This document shows positions 22,801-36,179 of a DNA stretch of 64,000 bases, one piece after another (position 1 is the first letter of the stretch; every line of letters begins with the position of its first letter). Source of the stretch: Labyrinthula sp. Ha. Its lineage: Eukaryota > Sar > Bigyra > Labyrinthulida > Labyrinthulaceae. The notes under the pieces were generated by a model that was not told the DNA's origin, ran no database searches, and saw only the letters and a program-made list of their open reading frames with translations. The stretch spans positions 496,001 through 560,000 of the forward strand of contig JAALGZ010000003.1 of the NCBI GenBank assembly GCA_015227615.1, in the 5' to 3' direction. Position numbers and translations under genes: made by a program.

Positions 22801-25800
22801 TAGATTCAACGTTTAGAAATAGCAAAAAGTTTATAATATTCATATGTGTAGTGTATATCGAATTTGAGCAACTATATTGAATGAACGATAATTTTTTCAA
22901 ACCTCTTTCTATACCGATTATCGGCTTTTAAATGGAGATCTTCCCGAAATATACCTAGCAAAATGGTCTCCTAATATATTTATATAACGTAGCAAAGGAT
23001 AAATCTTGTAAACAACTTTAAAGAATAAGGCAGATGATTTGGGTCTCTCAATACTGTATGAGGTTGCAGTTACTAGAATTTTATGGAGTTTTTCATATTT
23101 TATTCTCAAAAAAAAAATTGCCTGTTGGATAACTCTCGTTTTCAAAGTGTAGGTGAAGATACAGAAAATGAGAATAACAAACCAAGCATCCTTGGATTTC
23201 TTATTCTCTAAGATGCTACTTTGTATTACAATATTTTTCTAGCAGTCTTGTTTCCATTTAACATTTTTAAAATTAAATCTATTATTTACCGATTGCACCT
23301 TCAAGGTATAATTTTCAAATGTATACAAGAAAATATGAGAGCCAGAATCAAGATTCTAACATGTCCACAAAGATAGAACTACATATTATGACATTTCTTT
23401 CTACCTAGTTGAAAAATTTAATAAATTTTGAAAATTTGAATAAACACTCGCGTACTATTAAAGTTGATTTAGAAAGCATATCTACATATCTCTTGTTGTT
23501 TTATGTTTAAAACAACCCATACAATATTGCTAATATATTGTTTAATCCTATTGAGTCCGATATCATAGTTGTTCATATATGTTCCAACAATAATAAAGAA
23601 GCAGAATTGATAAAAGTTAGTCTAGTATTTAGCAAGAAGCTTACACACAACTATGAAAATGATACATTCAACGTGTCTATGGCTATATGTCGAGTCATCC
23701 TTCAGAAGATGGGTTAGGTCGCATTGTGGTTTAGCCCATTTAAGAGCTAGATGGTACATGGCATTAGCAAGGGCAATGTTACATTTCTACTAGGCTTTGG
23801 ATACACAATACATTACCAAAAAAATACATGAGAGTGTATTTAACAAATAAAACTATTCAGCAAGTTAACGAAAAACATGCTTTGTTTTAAGCGGAAATTC
23901 GTTAATTATATAATGTTTTAAGTCCTTAACTCTTTGTTCGTGAAAATTTACGACAAAAAAATGCAAGAGCATCGTTTACAATCTGTACCCACTAATGATG
24001 ATGTATAAATACTTCATTCCAAGCCTTTCACTTCGATTTTTCATTTCTAATAAGAAAATAACCATAACTTTCTCAAGTTAAAAGCAAAAAACTATTATGG
24101 AAATGGGTTTAAATAACGGAAATATAGTCTCATGTAATGTACATTTGGGCATTTGTTAAATAGAAATACTCATCGCATGTATATTCACAAGTAGTGGTAT
24201 CATGGAGCGAGTTAGAATCTCACATATCCTGAGCTGCAGTAACAATATTTTATCACAGATGTTTATTTCGCTAATCTCACATTTATAAGCTGTATTACCA
24301 TATATTCTTTGTGGAAATGCGCAGTTTATAAAAGGAATGCTGAAATGGCAGTGAACAAAGTTGTTATTTTACAAATACTGATTTAACCGCATATGAAATA
24401 ATTGCTTTGGCCATGCCTTTTCCGGAAATGACAGTATTTATAGCTTCAAGTAAATACTTAATTCTACATATTGTTAGCATCAATGAAAATAAGCTGAGAA
24501 ATTATTTTGTCTATAAGCATTTAGTTCCCTAGCGTATTTTAATCGTTGGATACATTGTATTTTTGTACAGTTTCATACCATGTGTTAATACTCTCTTCGT
24601 TTTAATCTTTTTGCTATGTTTTTTAAGACTACTTATGAAAATCTAATGATGTTTTACAAGTATTGTCAAGTACTTAAAAATCATGCACATTTGGAGAAAA
24701 AAAAATTGAAGCTCTGATCTATGTTTAGATTAGAGCTGAGGAATCTGTGTCCTATCTTCTCTTCCTATTTTGAATACGAAACATTGTGCTTCGTTTTATT
24801 AACTACTTTTTAACTCATTGCTGTTTCAAATTAAGAATTTTGTAGAAGTTCTCTGAATATAAAAATATTTAGCTAGTGTAGACAACTTTTTCACTGTTGT
24901 AGAGATGCTAATATTGGAATAGCATAGTTCAGACATATACTTATGAATTATTAAGATTATTCCTAATTTTAGTACCCAGGTCCAATTTAAGTAAGAATAG
25001 TGGTAATGTCTTGTGAAGTACCTTTTCATAAGATCATCATTACCTAAAAGGTTGTTAAGCAAAAATGTGCAATTCATCTTCTAAATAAATTTTCTTAGTA
25101 CTTAATCAGGAATGAATATATGACATCTGGATCTAAGTTTTCGTGTATGAAAGCCATTTACCGAGTATTTTCTTTTTGATTTCTTTTTATTTGATAAATT
25201 TGTATCTATCTTTAATAATAAACCATTTTATCTTCTGCCCAAAGGTAAAATTAGACGCATATTTACAGGATCCTAGGCCTGGTACTATATACACGCAAAA
25301 ATCTTCCCGCTCAAATGTAACCGTTGTATAGCCTCCTGATGAATCTGCTTGCATTCTTATACAAAAAATCACACCCTTATAGAATAATATAGTGCCAAGA
25401 ATATAATTACATACTTTGTTCCGCATGTTAATTTTGTTTTCGATTACTTTGAGTCACAAAATCCCGTATATTTAGGAGAATGTAAATAGATAGAAAAATG
25501 ATATACAACCCGGCAGAAATAGACCATTACCTTTCGATTTAGAATATAATTAAGACTCATAACTTCTTCTTAGATTCACAAATGAGGATTGTTCAATATG
25601 GTCAATTGCAGGGGGTGCATCCACATCGGTTACAAACGTATATATTGTAAGATTTAATCATTCTACAAGAATTCAAAATAGCTAGAGCCTAAATTAAGTA
25701 CAAACCGATTCTTTTAAACTTTGCCAAAAAATACAAAATATCTCCAACCTATTTGTGGCAGAAATTTCAAAACCGTTGATGAGAAGCATACGTAACTCTA

Positions 25801-28800
25801 ACTTCATTCTACTCAGTACAAAAATTTGTGTGTTATACTGGTATAGTTAACTCTTAAAAAACGAATGATTTAGTAATACCAGATCTATATAACTCTCCTA
25901 CTTATTATATATACATAGTGGAAAACATTTAATTTCTGGAAAACTGAAGAAAATATGATTATCTTACATACTGAATAGTTTTCCAGGATATTCAAATATG
26001 AATTAACTGAACAATCATTTATTATCAACCCGACCAGCTTGAAGATTTCCCTCCATCTACCAATAAACCACCAAAATTGACTTACTAGTATCAACAGTAG
26101 TTGAATCTCCTCTATCTCTCGGTGACAAATATTCATCTCCCAAGGAATATAGAAAAAGCTTTCAAGGTACATATGCTTATATTAAATTTAGATCCAAAAA
26201 GGTTTTCCTGCTAGATATACTACATGCATAAATACTTAGAACATTTTAATACATTTACTGGGTAAAATTTCCATGAGTTTTACGGAAGACTAAGCTTCAA
26301 ATGTCATGTCTAGGAGTACCATTTTAGGAAGGGTCACTAAAATTCAAATGATATTATAAAATATTTGAGTTGTCTTTTTGTTCTAGTTTTGGTATTCCCG
26401 GATTATATTTAAGTTTTTGTGATATAGCATAAAACTTTCAGATTATATTTACAACACATGACCAAATGATAAATTCCAGAGATATTTCCTACACCATGTT
26501 TTGCATGTTATGAAAATCGTAATAACCGCACCACCAGACACATGAACATATCAGGAAAAGATGAAATTCGGATATTGCACCCCGCAATAGGCAATGTCTA
26601 GAGTATTCAAACTGTAACAACGTGCTGATACAAAGAACCAGGCGAGTCATTGGCAATAGGATCGTATCCCACCATAGTTTGGCTATTGTGAACAGTAATT
26701 TTAATGTTTCAGTGGGTAAGATGGCTGACAAAAAATAGGGCAATGTGATAAAAAACCGTGAACCGGAAGAGTAACGCAGCTAAATCATGGAATGTTTGTG
26801 CAGCAGGCAGGAACTAATGAAATATCAAATTAACAAAAATATTGTTTATGGCAGAAAAACCTGAAGTGACACTCAGGATAACCACAAAAACCTCTCAAGA
26901 TGAGTGGAAAGTACACGTTATTACTCAATGTAAATCAAATTTTTTCTAAAGTCGGTTGATTGATCATTCTAGTATTAAACGGTACCCATGTCTGATAAAC
27001 CGTTGTAATACCCCATCATATTTTGTAATCTTGTGGGTTTATTTGGCTGTTCTGTTTATAAAATAGAAACATATCACTTGAAGTTTTGAGTGTACACTTG
27101 GATATTACACTATAAATGATCTAACAAATGAGTTAATTATAAACATATTTTCCATACTTTAAACAAGGCGTTTAATGGCACCACCTCAGACATTACTGGG
27201 ATATTTATTCTTGGGATGATAGTCTTACGCGGAATAAATTATTTATTCTGTCTCGACACAAAATTGTTTATCTATTCTTAACGTTGTAATTTCAGGCTTA
27301 AAAATTTACTTGTTTGGGCGAAACCTTGAAAGATATGAAAAAACTAAGGTTTTGTACTTTTGGAGAGCATATATTATTTTTACCCAGCACAAACCAGTAG
27401 CAGAAAAGATTCCAGTTTAAAACTCCACTCGAAAGAATATTTAACAAAATTATTTTGGAATAATAAATAAAAAATTGAAGAGATCATGAATATATATTGA
27501 ATTTATTTTACCTGAGAGTTGTAAAGTACCACGGCACTTTTCTAATAATTTGAACAGAGCCACAGCGTTCCCTAGTGAAGCATAGACGCTATGTTCTTAT
27601 TTCATCTCTCTGTTTAGTGTTAGACGTTACGCATTGACAACTCTTTGGAAAAGAAGTAAACTTTACAAGCTTGTTTTATATTTAGAGATAGAATAATTCA
27701 ACAACTTGGATGTATTTGGTCCGAACCTCTTCTAACTTTTGTATATTTCCAAGAAATATTCCCATGTGAAAAAATATTACGTGGATCAGGAGATTGATGA
27801 ACTATGTATTACAACTGTCCTACACGACAAAAATTCATAAGCATCAACATATTCTGATTTTTGGGATATTTTTTTGTATCCATGCTTTCCGATTATAGAA
27901 TCATAAAGGTGGATAATAGCCTAAAGAATTTTTTACTTTATGAGATGTGCCGTTTGTTTCCCTTTGAAGAAAGGAAACTCTAGGTGAAACCAAGCTCTAC
28001 AATTTTGGACAAAGCGATAATCATATGTCATGCGAAAGTAGTACAATGAAATGTAGAAAATTAGTAATATTTGTGTTCAGGTATTCAGAAGACCTTCTTT
28101 CAAAGAAGCCTTTGTTGAACGAGCATATGGTATGGTTGTGTTGTTTAAGGCTAATTGTGACAATGTCTCTCTAGTTTAACCATTATACACTCTCAAAGTA
28201 AAATGAAGGGTTCCTGGGTTTTAAATTATCAAACACATATACTTTTGTTCGGTCACCAATATAAGGTAAAGTATATAATCAGGACCCTGCATAATATTAG
28301 AGTATGCAAACCGGTATGAGATAGTTCCAGTACATCAAAAGGGAACCCTTGAAGTACTTTTAGATTGTTTCACTAACGAATTTATTTTTTAGGCAACAAG
28401 ATCGCGATTGAAGTATTGAACAATAGCTATTACACAGTACCTAAATTGTTGTAAATAATTTTGTTTTAGATATTAGACACAAACCCTTTGTAATATTACC
28501 AATTTTAGCAAGGTTTAATAAGACTCTCGTATGCGAAATAAACTTTCTACCTGTTCATTAGCCCCTCTAGTCTTTCTATATAATTATGGTCTAATTCTCT
28601 ATTAGTTTTACACGTTTTATTAAAGTAAATATTTAAATGAGTTTTCGATATATAGAAAATATGTTTAACCGTTAATTCAGACGTCATAGTATAATAATAA
28701 CCATACTGGACCACAACTAAAGCCCTGCAAGTTAGCCCCCTTGACTACTTTTCTATCACAATTTCAACCCACTTGTGTTCCAGTTCAAGCTAAATTATTA

Positions 28801-31432
28801 TTCATAGCAGCCAGCTTCAATTTCGAAGATATTGTTTTGAACTTGGTGTCCACCTTTTTTGTTTGGGATCATCTTAGTAAGAATCAATTATTTCCTTTAA
28901 ACACATAGAATTCGTAAGATTTTCCCCACACCCATGCCATCGCGCACTCCTTACCAAGGATGCTGTTAATCTTTGTACTAGGAAGTAACCTCTACTTTTT
29001 AAGAATCAGGTCTTTAATACACTTTTGTCACAGTCTATCTAAAGTAGATATCAGCCTACTTGATGCTGTAGCCTTCATCAAAATACTTCTGTCCAGATGC
29101 TACATGCTATATATAGCTAGTCATCGGAGTTGATAAAACAAATCAAATAATTATTCGATATTAGCTTTGAATCTGATTTTCAATAATAAAATTGCGAGTT
29201 TTATGTTCATTAAATGAGTCTGATTCTATTTAGGAAATCAGTTGGTTATCATTATGAGGTAGGACCATATGGCCAAAAAAAAAACGATTTCATTTTTGAA
29301 CCATCTGAATAATTTTAAGGATGACCCATTTTGCTCAATCTTATCACACTCTTGAGCTATTTCCGAGACATATGATCGCATGTACAAGTTTTCATGCAAT
29401 GCAGAAGGTAAATATTTTTTCTATCATTTGGGCCATGATCACACGGATAAACTTTGAAATGGTAGTTGATTGACTATTGAAATGATATCAGAGTACCTTG
29501 GCAGGATTCAAAATTCCAGTTTCCTTTGTAAACAATCAGAGTCAGAAAAAGTTGCAAATAAATATTGATAAGTTAATTCAAATCCGACCCATATTGACAA
29601 CATATCCAAAAGTGATAGTCTAGAGGTTGTAACGGACCAGGGTAGAGCAAGTCTTGTAGAACAAGGACTAAAAACTTCTACTGTAAGATCGATAGAATAC
29701 ATCATTTCGTGCTGCTACGCCAGCTCTGGTTAATGTTGAGGTTCAATGTATGAGCTAACTCGGCACCGACATAAATTATTAAATGTTGTTACGGTACTCC
29801 AGTTCCAAATCCACCAAGAAGATAACACTATAACAGCGGATTGCACTACATCAAACCACTGAAAATACAATAGTTTAACCTTGGTATTTTAGCTCCATTA
29901 GATGACCTCCCTAAAATCTGCCCAAATAAGTTATCTGTTCCATGAAAGATTTTACTGACTTGACAGCATGCTCAACAGGTCAACAAAACCAAAAAAGTCT
30001 GCTTTGCTCGTGACTTGACTGAATTTTTAACTTTTGTAAAAGATATATGTTAACAGAGTTTCTTTCTTGCCTTCTACCTTGTAAAACTAAAAACTAACCA
30101 TTGCTGCATCGAGACTTATATCTCCTCTCCTACTAAGGATCTTGAGTTTTCTTCATATCCCCATTTGGAGTTTAATCTCACCAACATAAGCTGGTTACAT
30201 TAACCACTAAATCATCTAAAGTACTGAGAATCAACATCACATGAATTCTGCACCCAGATTTCTTTTATGGGTCTGATCAGAGGAAATAGGTCACGTTCCA
30301 ACCTTTACTATAAATGCAGAACTGAACGTGTTTGGCGCAATAAAATTATAAACAGGCTGTTCATGCACCGTAATTTTATGTCTAGCGATTGATAGATGCA
30401 GTTTTTACTACCAAATCGTTAGGATTTCGTGTTCTGAACCAGTGCCAGTCAGCTAGCACCACTTTCTCATTCCTTCCTTTTCTCATCAACTGCTACAACC
30501 AACCAGTCTGAAGAAGCAAATTTATGCCTTTGAAGTCTAGAAACGCTTGCGTAAGCCTATAAGATGCACATATGGATTCTACAAGGAGTTGTGAGCTTGG
30601 AGGCGTTTAAAGTACTGAGTTCGCGCAGAGTTCGAATGCCGACATTCACAAAGACATCTGAAGTGTCTTTCTATGTTTCTCCGCGATTACTTGGTGTGTT
30701 TCTTCGTGATAAGGTACAACTTTGTTTTCTTGGAAAGCATGATTTCTCACAACGAAGAAAACGACCGGTTTTACTCTTTTTTCTTCTTTTATGAAGAATT
30801 GCATCACAAGAACCTGGTGAGTAGCCAAATGCTTTGCTAGTTGTGCTATATTTATGCTCTTTTTTGCTATAACGTAACGTGAAATACACCATGGAACGTC
30901 ATCTATTGGTTCATTTAGGACTTTTGAATCAAGTTCCTATTTTTTGTGAAACAATAACCATCAAGAGGTAATTGTTCACAAGAAAAAGAGAGAAAATATA
31001 TATTCTAATTTCAAGATATTTATTAATTTGATGTTCATTAAACTTTAGACAGCTAAATTTAAGTTAGCACAAGTGTGGTCATCTCAAGTTAATGAATAAA
31101 TTCAATGAAATAAACGAAAAACACCAATATATTTTAGTTATATGTCCAAGTCTAACATTATTGCCAGAAATGGGTATTGTTACAAAAGCCCAAAAAACCT
31201 CCAGGGAGTTTTTGTACGAGTTCCCCGAAAGTGTACTGGTTAATTTGCTTTGTAAAAGGAATCAAACATGGCACAAAAAAAGAATTTGATTGGTCAAATT
31301 ATATGTTTTGCCAATGATATTATCAGAATTTTCCATTTTACATGGGTAAAAATAGGCATTAAATCTCGAATCTTAAAGAAGCGAAAAATAAAAACGAGAA
31401 GAAAATCTCAACAATTCCTTTCGCTTCAGTAG
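19822..31432. other. Gene desert, 11.6 kb
   Basis: No gene can be supported. The longest open frame (21086-21508, 140 codons) has no recognisable motif and is within chance expectation. One copy of the dispersed AT-rich repeat lies at 29141-29256. The DNA is AT-rich, without long tandem arrays, CRISPR, rRNA or convincing tRNA genes. It may hold old transposon remains too decayed to name. Confidence 0.6.
29141..29256 (+). repeat. Dispersed AT-rich repeat, copy 3
   Basis: This is the clearest match to the copy at 35866. Shared landmarks in order are ATAATTATT, GAATCTGATTTTCAATAATA, AAATGAGTCTGATTCTATT and a terminal ATCA. The two copies are about 6.6 kb apart in the same orientation. Confidence 0.65.
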
Positions 31433-33433
31433 ATGAATATGCAGCTATCTAAAGCACTAAAAACTACTCTTCCAACATCAAAGGCTCAGTACCAAACTCG
31501 AGCGAAGCTTAATGTCCCTCATAACTCCCTTTTCTACGCTCTGGCAAGTTCTTCTGCTTTTGCTGAGAACACAAAACGAAGCTTTACACCAAAAAAAGGT
31601 ATAGCTAAGAAGTTGGTTTCTGCAGATGAAGGGTCTAGATCTCCAAAGTTTAAAGGTCTGCTAACTCTTGGTGCTATTGGTTTGCTGTCTTCTGCAGCTG
31701 TGTGCTTCGAAAACTATGAGAGCAACTTCTTTGAGAAACACGGTTTGGATGGATCCGAGGAGAACCATGTGCCTAAGAAGCTTTCTCTGCTTCCTCCTCT
31801 CTCCAACTTTAGCCTGCGAAAGAAAATCTATGAAATCAGCAGAAAAATCTTGGAACATTTGCCTGCCTCCTTGTTCATTGAGCACAGTGAGTACGGATCT
31901 TTGAAGGAGCTCATCAGCAAGTTTAAATTCAAAGAAGTCCTTGGTGAGGGAAGCTTTGCTGCTGTATACAGAGCTGTTCATCAAATCACTGGCGAGGTTG
32001 TTGCGGTGAAAAAGATAACGAAAGAGCTTTCTGACAACGAAGTTTTGGAGAATGAGGTCAGGGTGCTAAGAGCCTGTGGAACTCACCCAAATATTATTTC
32101 TCTAAAAGATGTGTATGAAGATGAAGATTATATGTATTTGGTGATGGAGTTAGCGCAAGGTGGAGAGCTGTTTGACCGCATTATAGCAGAAGGTGAGTTT
32201 TCAGAAAGGGATGCCAGCAGGATCATGAGGCAGGCGACTAGAGCCATTCGACACATTCACAAGAAAAACTGTATTCATCTTGATGTAAAACCAGAAAACC
32301 TTCTTTTAGCAAAGGAAGATGGGTTTCAAGAAGATGATGAAAATCTAGTAAAGTTGGCAGACTTTGGGCTTGCAATCAAACTCCCGGATGATGAGTATGT
32401 GCACAAGAAGGAAGAGCAAGTAGGAACACCTGTATACTGGGCGCCTGAATTAATTGGTAATGATAGTTTTGGTAAACCAGTTGATATTTGGGCCTTAGGT
32501 TGTGTTCTATACATATTAATATGTGGATCTCATCCCTTCGATGAATATGGAGATCTGGAAGAGGTTAAAATCCTTGCCCGTATTGTTCGAGGCGACTATG
32601 ACAGAAGTAACGAACAATACTTGGCAATGAGTCCCCAAGGCAAGGATTTATTGACTCATATGCTTGATCCCGATCCAGCTACGAGATACAATGCGAAGCA
32701 GGTTTTGGCCCATCCTTGGATGAGTGATGCTGAACAGCTTCTCACCGCAGAATCTAGTGCGCCAAGAATGGCAAAATTAAGGGCATTTCGACTCTTGCAG
32801 CTCTTGAGAGAAGCTATGCCTAGATTTATACCTGAGTTTAGGTACCAGTCGATCTCAACAACGAACCGAAAATTTTTTGACATGCTTGATGCAGATAATG
32901 ACGGTTTTGTATCAAAAGGCGAGATGGCTAATCTTTTTAAGAAACTAGGAATTAGTCTGAGCACGAGCGAGTTAAAAGACCTTATGCTCATTTTTGATAA
33001 GAACTCAGATGGCAAAGTTAGTTTTGAAGAGTTTCAAGAAGTGACAGTTCAACATATCAAGACCATAGAAAAAAGCAAATCAGAGCGATCTAAAGGGAGC
33101 CCCAGATTAGGAAGGGTTGACTCAAATCAAACGCTTGAAGATCTTAAAGCACTGTTTAATTTCTTTGATCGACAAAGAACAGGTTACATAGAGAAATCAG
33201 ATTGCCTACATGTTTTAAAAGTGTTGGGTAGTTTAGATACAGATAGTACAGAATTATTTGCAAAAATGAAGGAAAGTGAAGAGAAGCTGCGCTTTCCAGA
33301 AGAAGGTGAGTTGGAACTCAGTGATAAGGTTGACTTTGCCGATTTTGTTCGGTACTATCGGAAAGGAGAAAGTCAGCGAAAGCGACGGAAAGGAACGACA
33401 TTACACACTAGACGGGGTAGTGTGAAATTATAA
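31433..33433 (+). CDS. Calcium-dependent protein kinase with targeting sequence and membrane anchor
   Basis: A single exon codes for 666 aa. Residues 1-60 are rich in Lys, Arg, Ser and Thr with few acids (MNMQLSKALKTTLPTSKAQY), as in mitochondrial presequences. A hydrophobic segment follows at 75-91 (GLLTLGAIGLLSSAAVC). The kinase domain covers about 164-430: GEGSFAAV, Lys193 in VAVKK, HLDVKPEN at 282-289 with catalytic Asp284, DFG at 310-312 and APE at 337-339. EF-hands are at 486-497 (DADNDGFVSKGE) and 522-533 (DKNSDGKVSFEE). A third, near 575 (DRQRTGYIEKSD), looks weak. The HRD Arg is Leu, so it is a non-RD kinase not needing activation-loop phosphorylation of the usual kind. CDPKs convert Ca2+ rises into Ser/Thr phosphorylation. 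I infer an organelle-membrane location. Confidence 0.92.
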   Translation: MNMQLSKALKTTLPTSKAQYQTRAKLNVPHNSLFYALASSSAFAENTKRSFTPKKGIAKKLVSADEGSRSPKFKGLLTLGAIGLLSSAAVCFENYESNFFEKHGLDGSEENHVPKKLSLLPPLSNFSLRKKIYEISRKILEHLPASLFIEHSEYGSLKELISKFKFKEVLGEGSFAAVYRAVHQITGEVVAVKKITKELSDNEVLENEVRVLRACGTHPNIISLKDVYEDEDYMYLVMELAQGGELFDRIIAEGEFSERDASRIMRQATRAIRHIHKKNCIHLDVKPENLLLAKEDGFQEDDENLVKLADFGLAIKLPDDEYVHKKEEQVGTPVYWAPELIGNDSFGKPVDIWALGCVLYILICGSHPFDEYGDLEEVKILARIVRGDYDRSNEQYLAMSPQGKDLLTHMLDPDPATRYNAKQVLAHPWMSDAEQLLTAESSAPRMAKLRAFRLLQLLREAMPRFIPEFRYQSISTTNRKFFDMLDADNDGFVSKGEMANLFKKLGISLSTSELKDLMLIFDKNSDGKVSFEEFQEVTVQHIKTIEKSKSERSKGSPRLGRVDSNQTLEDLKALFNFFDRQRTGYIEKSDCLHVLKVLGSLDTDSTELFAKMKESEEKLRFPEEGELELSDKVDFADFVRYYRKGESQRKRRKGTTLHTRRGSVKL

Positions 33434-33551
33434 GATATCATACCATGACAATAACTAGGTTTAGAAGATAGTTTATTCTCAAGTATACAACTGTAGTAGG
33501 TGTTAATAAGGCTGTTTGTACTCTATAACAAGGTTTGTGTTCCCTTCTACC

Positions 33552-34394
33552 TTAAAACCTCGAGTCAACTTGACTCCCAACAGATGAAACAGTGGGATTG
33601 TCTGTAAACCAGTAGTGAGTGGACAAGCCCGGGGATATCTGTGTTTGCCTCAGTGTTTCAAGTCGTCTTTTTTTCCTTCTTGTTTTTAAAACTAAACGAA
33701 TTCCAATACAGAACACTGAAAAGCTAAACCCAAAGAAGATGAGGGAAAAAATAAATAGATGCCGTTCAGTTATAACTATTTTGTTATTTTCTGTAATTGT
33801 TGGGGTATTTGTAGGTACAACAACTGAGGGAGAGAAAGAAGGAGTTAAAGTTGGCGCAGCTGATGGTGAGAAGCTTGGAAGGGAAGTTGGAGAAGCTGAA
33901 GGCAGGAAGGAGGGTTTAAGAGAAGGAGAGGCAGTTGGAGAAAATGTTGGGGAGTCTGTTGGGGGAGCTGCTGTCTCGAAAGCTTGAAACTCGGAGACTT
34001 GGGGGATGCTGGAAGCTGACTCTATCACAAAAAGTAGATCAAATACTGCTGTGTCTGGCACATTAAGATGATTATTTACTCCTGTTCCAGTTGCCAGAAC
34101 CTGATTTACATTGGCTTCGAGCCTCCAATTTTGAATTGTACCTTCTGAACCAGGAAGCTCAAGAACTTGGAAAGATCGAAGAACAATATCATCTAATGTC
34201 CATTTTAGAAGTATTTCACCTGAATTTTCTGTTGGTGACCAAAAGGTTGTGACATTGTCGTCTACAAGGTTCTCAAAAGAAGTACCTTCTGCAACTGTGG
34301 GCCCAAAAACAGTCACCTGATCTTGAAGAGCGACATTTTGTGTATTTGAAGATGTAATTAAGAGGATAAAAATACTCAGAGAAATCATTTGCAA
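33552..34394 (-). CDS. Type I membrane protein with discoidin-like ectodomain and SPT/PS-repeat stalk
   Basis: A single exon codes for 280 aa. Residues 1-19 form a signal peptide (MQMISLSIFILLITSSNTQ). Residues about 20-140 look like a small beta-sandwich of the F5/8 (discoidin, galactose-binding) kind: ENLVDDNVTTFWSP and LLKWTLDDI fit that fold's DGxxxTxW and hydrophobic strands. Residues 144-198 are a Ser/Pro/Thr stalk (SPTFSPTASPSLKPSF), a composition widespread in stramenopile surface proteins. The transmembrane helix is at about 211-236, followed by the stop-transfer KTRRKKRR and a 40-residue cytoplasmic tail. It could act as a surface adhesin or wall sensor; the fold assignment is moderate. 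It converges with the kinase gene, 118 bp away. Confidence 0.8.
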   Translation of the reverse strand: MQMISLSIFILLITSSNTQNVALQDQVTVFGPTVAEGTSFENLVDDNVTTFWSPTENSGEILLKWTLDDIVLRSFQVLELPGSEGTIQNWRLEANVNQVLATGTGVNNHLNVPDTAVFDLLFVIESASSIPQVSEFQAFETAAPPTDSPTFSPTASPSLKPSFLPSASPTSLPSFSPSAAPTLTPSFSPSVVVPTNTPTITENNKIVITERHLFIFSLIFFGFSFSVFCIGIRLVLKTRRKKRRLETLRQTQISPGLSTHYWFTDNPTVSSVGSQVDSRF

Positions 34395-35865
34395 CTTTAA
34401 CCTAAGGTCTTAATTTAGTTCTCCGGGAACCCTGAGATACGTTGCATGCTCCTAAACATTACGGCCTTTTCAATTTCGTATACTTACCAGTAACGTCATA
34501 TTGTTTTATTGGTAACTGCCATTAATCCTTACTATCTACAGTTTTTGGATCAAAGTTCGAAAACTGTAGAGACGATAATTAAGGGTAAGTAAAATCAAAT
34601 GAAACCATACCGATTACTTACGGTAAGGTTAGAACTAATAACCGTTTTCATTGTTTATTTCATAAAACTCAGATATTCATTTCATTTCAGTTTTAAACCA
34701 GTTGTGTTTTGAAATATTTCGGAACAAAGCATATATATAGAGAGAAATAAAAACTCAAAATATTGTTAAGTTCACATGAAACAAATAGCCCAAAAACTCT
34801 TCCTGTAACCTGTTACCTCTGTTTTCATTATTCTTAAACTATTGAATAGTACTGTTTTATAGTTTCAACTTTTTTCTACCTAAAACAAACAATATATACA
34901 TCCATCCTATTGAAATTTAGAACACAAATTACCATAGTCTCATAAAAAACACCTGTTTCGACGTTGAAGTTAAACCTCTAGTTATTTACTTATTCATTTG
35001 ACTTCAAACATAGTGCTTTTTCTCGGAATAAGACTAGAGTGTTCGCACACATTAACTGGGTACAGCTACAGCTAACAACAGGCAATCAGGTTGACCGTTG
35101 CTTTAGCCAATGCTGGTTTTCTTCCTCTTAGAATCATTCCTTCATATCTGCTGATTATCTTTTTTCTGTTTCAGGAAAGCACTGTTTTTTAGTTTTCTGT
35201 CACGCTTGTTTGTGTTAAACTCGAACTAGGACAACAACTGCAGCTCGGTGAATTTCGCAAATGGATGGAATATATCGTTATACAGAAATATTTGTATAGC
35301 GATACTTCGGTTTGATTGAATTTATAAAGTGCAATTACCATTAAGAGCTCCTAAATGTAAGAATAGCTATTTACGAATGCGAGCGCGTAAAATGGGCTTT
35401 TTCATTCGTGACAAGGTTTGTGAGCAGAGGCGGAGCCGAGTCGACTAATAAGACTGAGACTGAAAATCCACGAGCTCTAAATGTGTACTTTGCTTTGTGG
35501 TACAGCATATTTCAGCTTTGGCATTTTTTTATTGTTTGGGTAGTTCTTTGTCATTGTGCAAAAACCAGTTTGCTATATGCCTATGGTCTATGGTATCTCC
35601 CAGCCTTCAAAGTCACCCTAACAAGTTGATGATGAAGCAAGTCTACATCTAAATTAGAGGTGGAAAGAAAATCTATTAAGGCCTCAAAGGTTTCGTTTGC
35701 ATACGAAAAATGACCATTGTCGACTAAAAATCCACAATACGAACTTTTCAACCCATTTTAGTATTGCAGTTCGAGATCCTGATCATTACCGATGTGCTTC
35801 GGTAAATTTTCTTTTTAGAAGAGAGTAGGATGCAGTCATCACGCAATGGCTTCGAAAGGAAATAT

Positions 35866-35966
35866 CAATAATTATTTAATAATTTTTTGATTCTGATTTT
35901 TAATAATAGAATTAGGATTTTGATTCTTATCAAATGATTCTGATTTTATTATGATTATCAAAATAA
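35866..35966 (+). repeat. Dispersed AT-rich repeat, copy 4 (reference copy)
   Basis: The copy runs from CAATAATTATTTAATAATTT through GATTCTGATTTTTAATAATA to AAATGATTCTGATTTTATT and GATTATCA. All other copies can be aligned to it. The ends are partly complementary (TTTGATAAT-type), suggesting a fold-back or MITE-like element. Confidence 0.65.
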
Positions 35967-36179
35967 ATTTGGTCTATGCAACCCTGCCCTAAATTGCTGA
36001 AAATTTCTTACCTATTTTCTGCACAGGATGAAAACCTTGAAAACCTGCCACATGCCATGGGAATGTTCCGCTAATAGGAAATGGTAGGGCCATGTAACGA
36101 ATTTTTTGAAGCTTTGCGTATGGTGCAAAAATGAAAAGATATTTTTTTTGGTTAGTTGGCCCAGAGGCATATGGCCAAA

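Noticed and set aside
33619-33987. Open frame on the plus strand with Gly/Glu/Val repeats
   Set aside because: It is the antisense shadow of the SPT/PS stalk and transmembrane region of the receptor gene. The sense protein has a signal peptide, stalk and helix in logical order.
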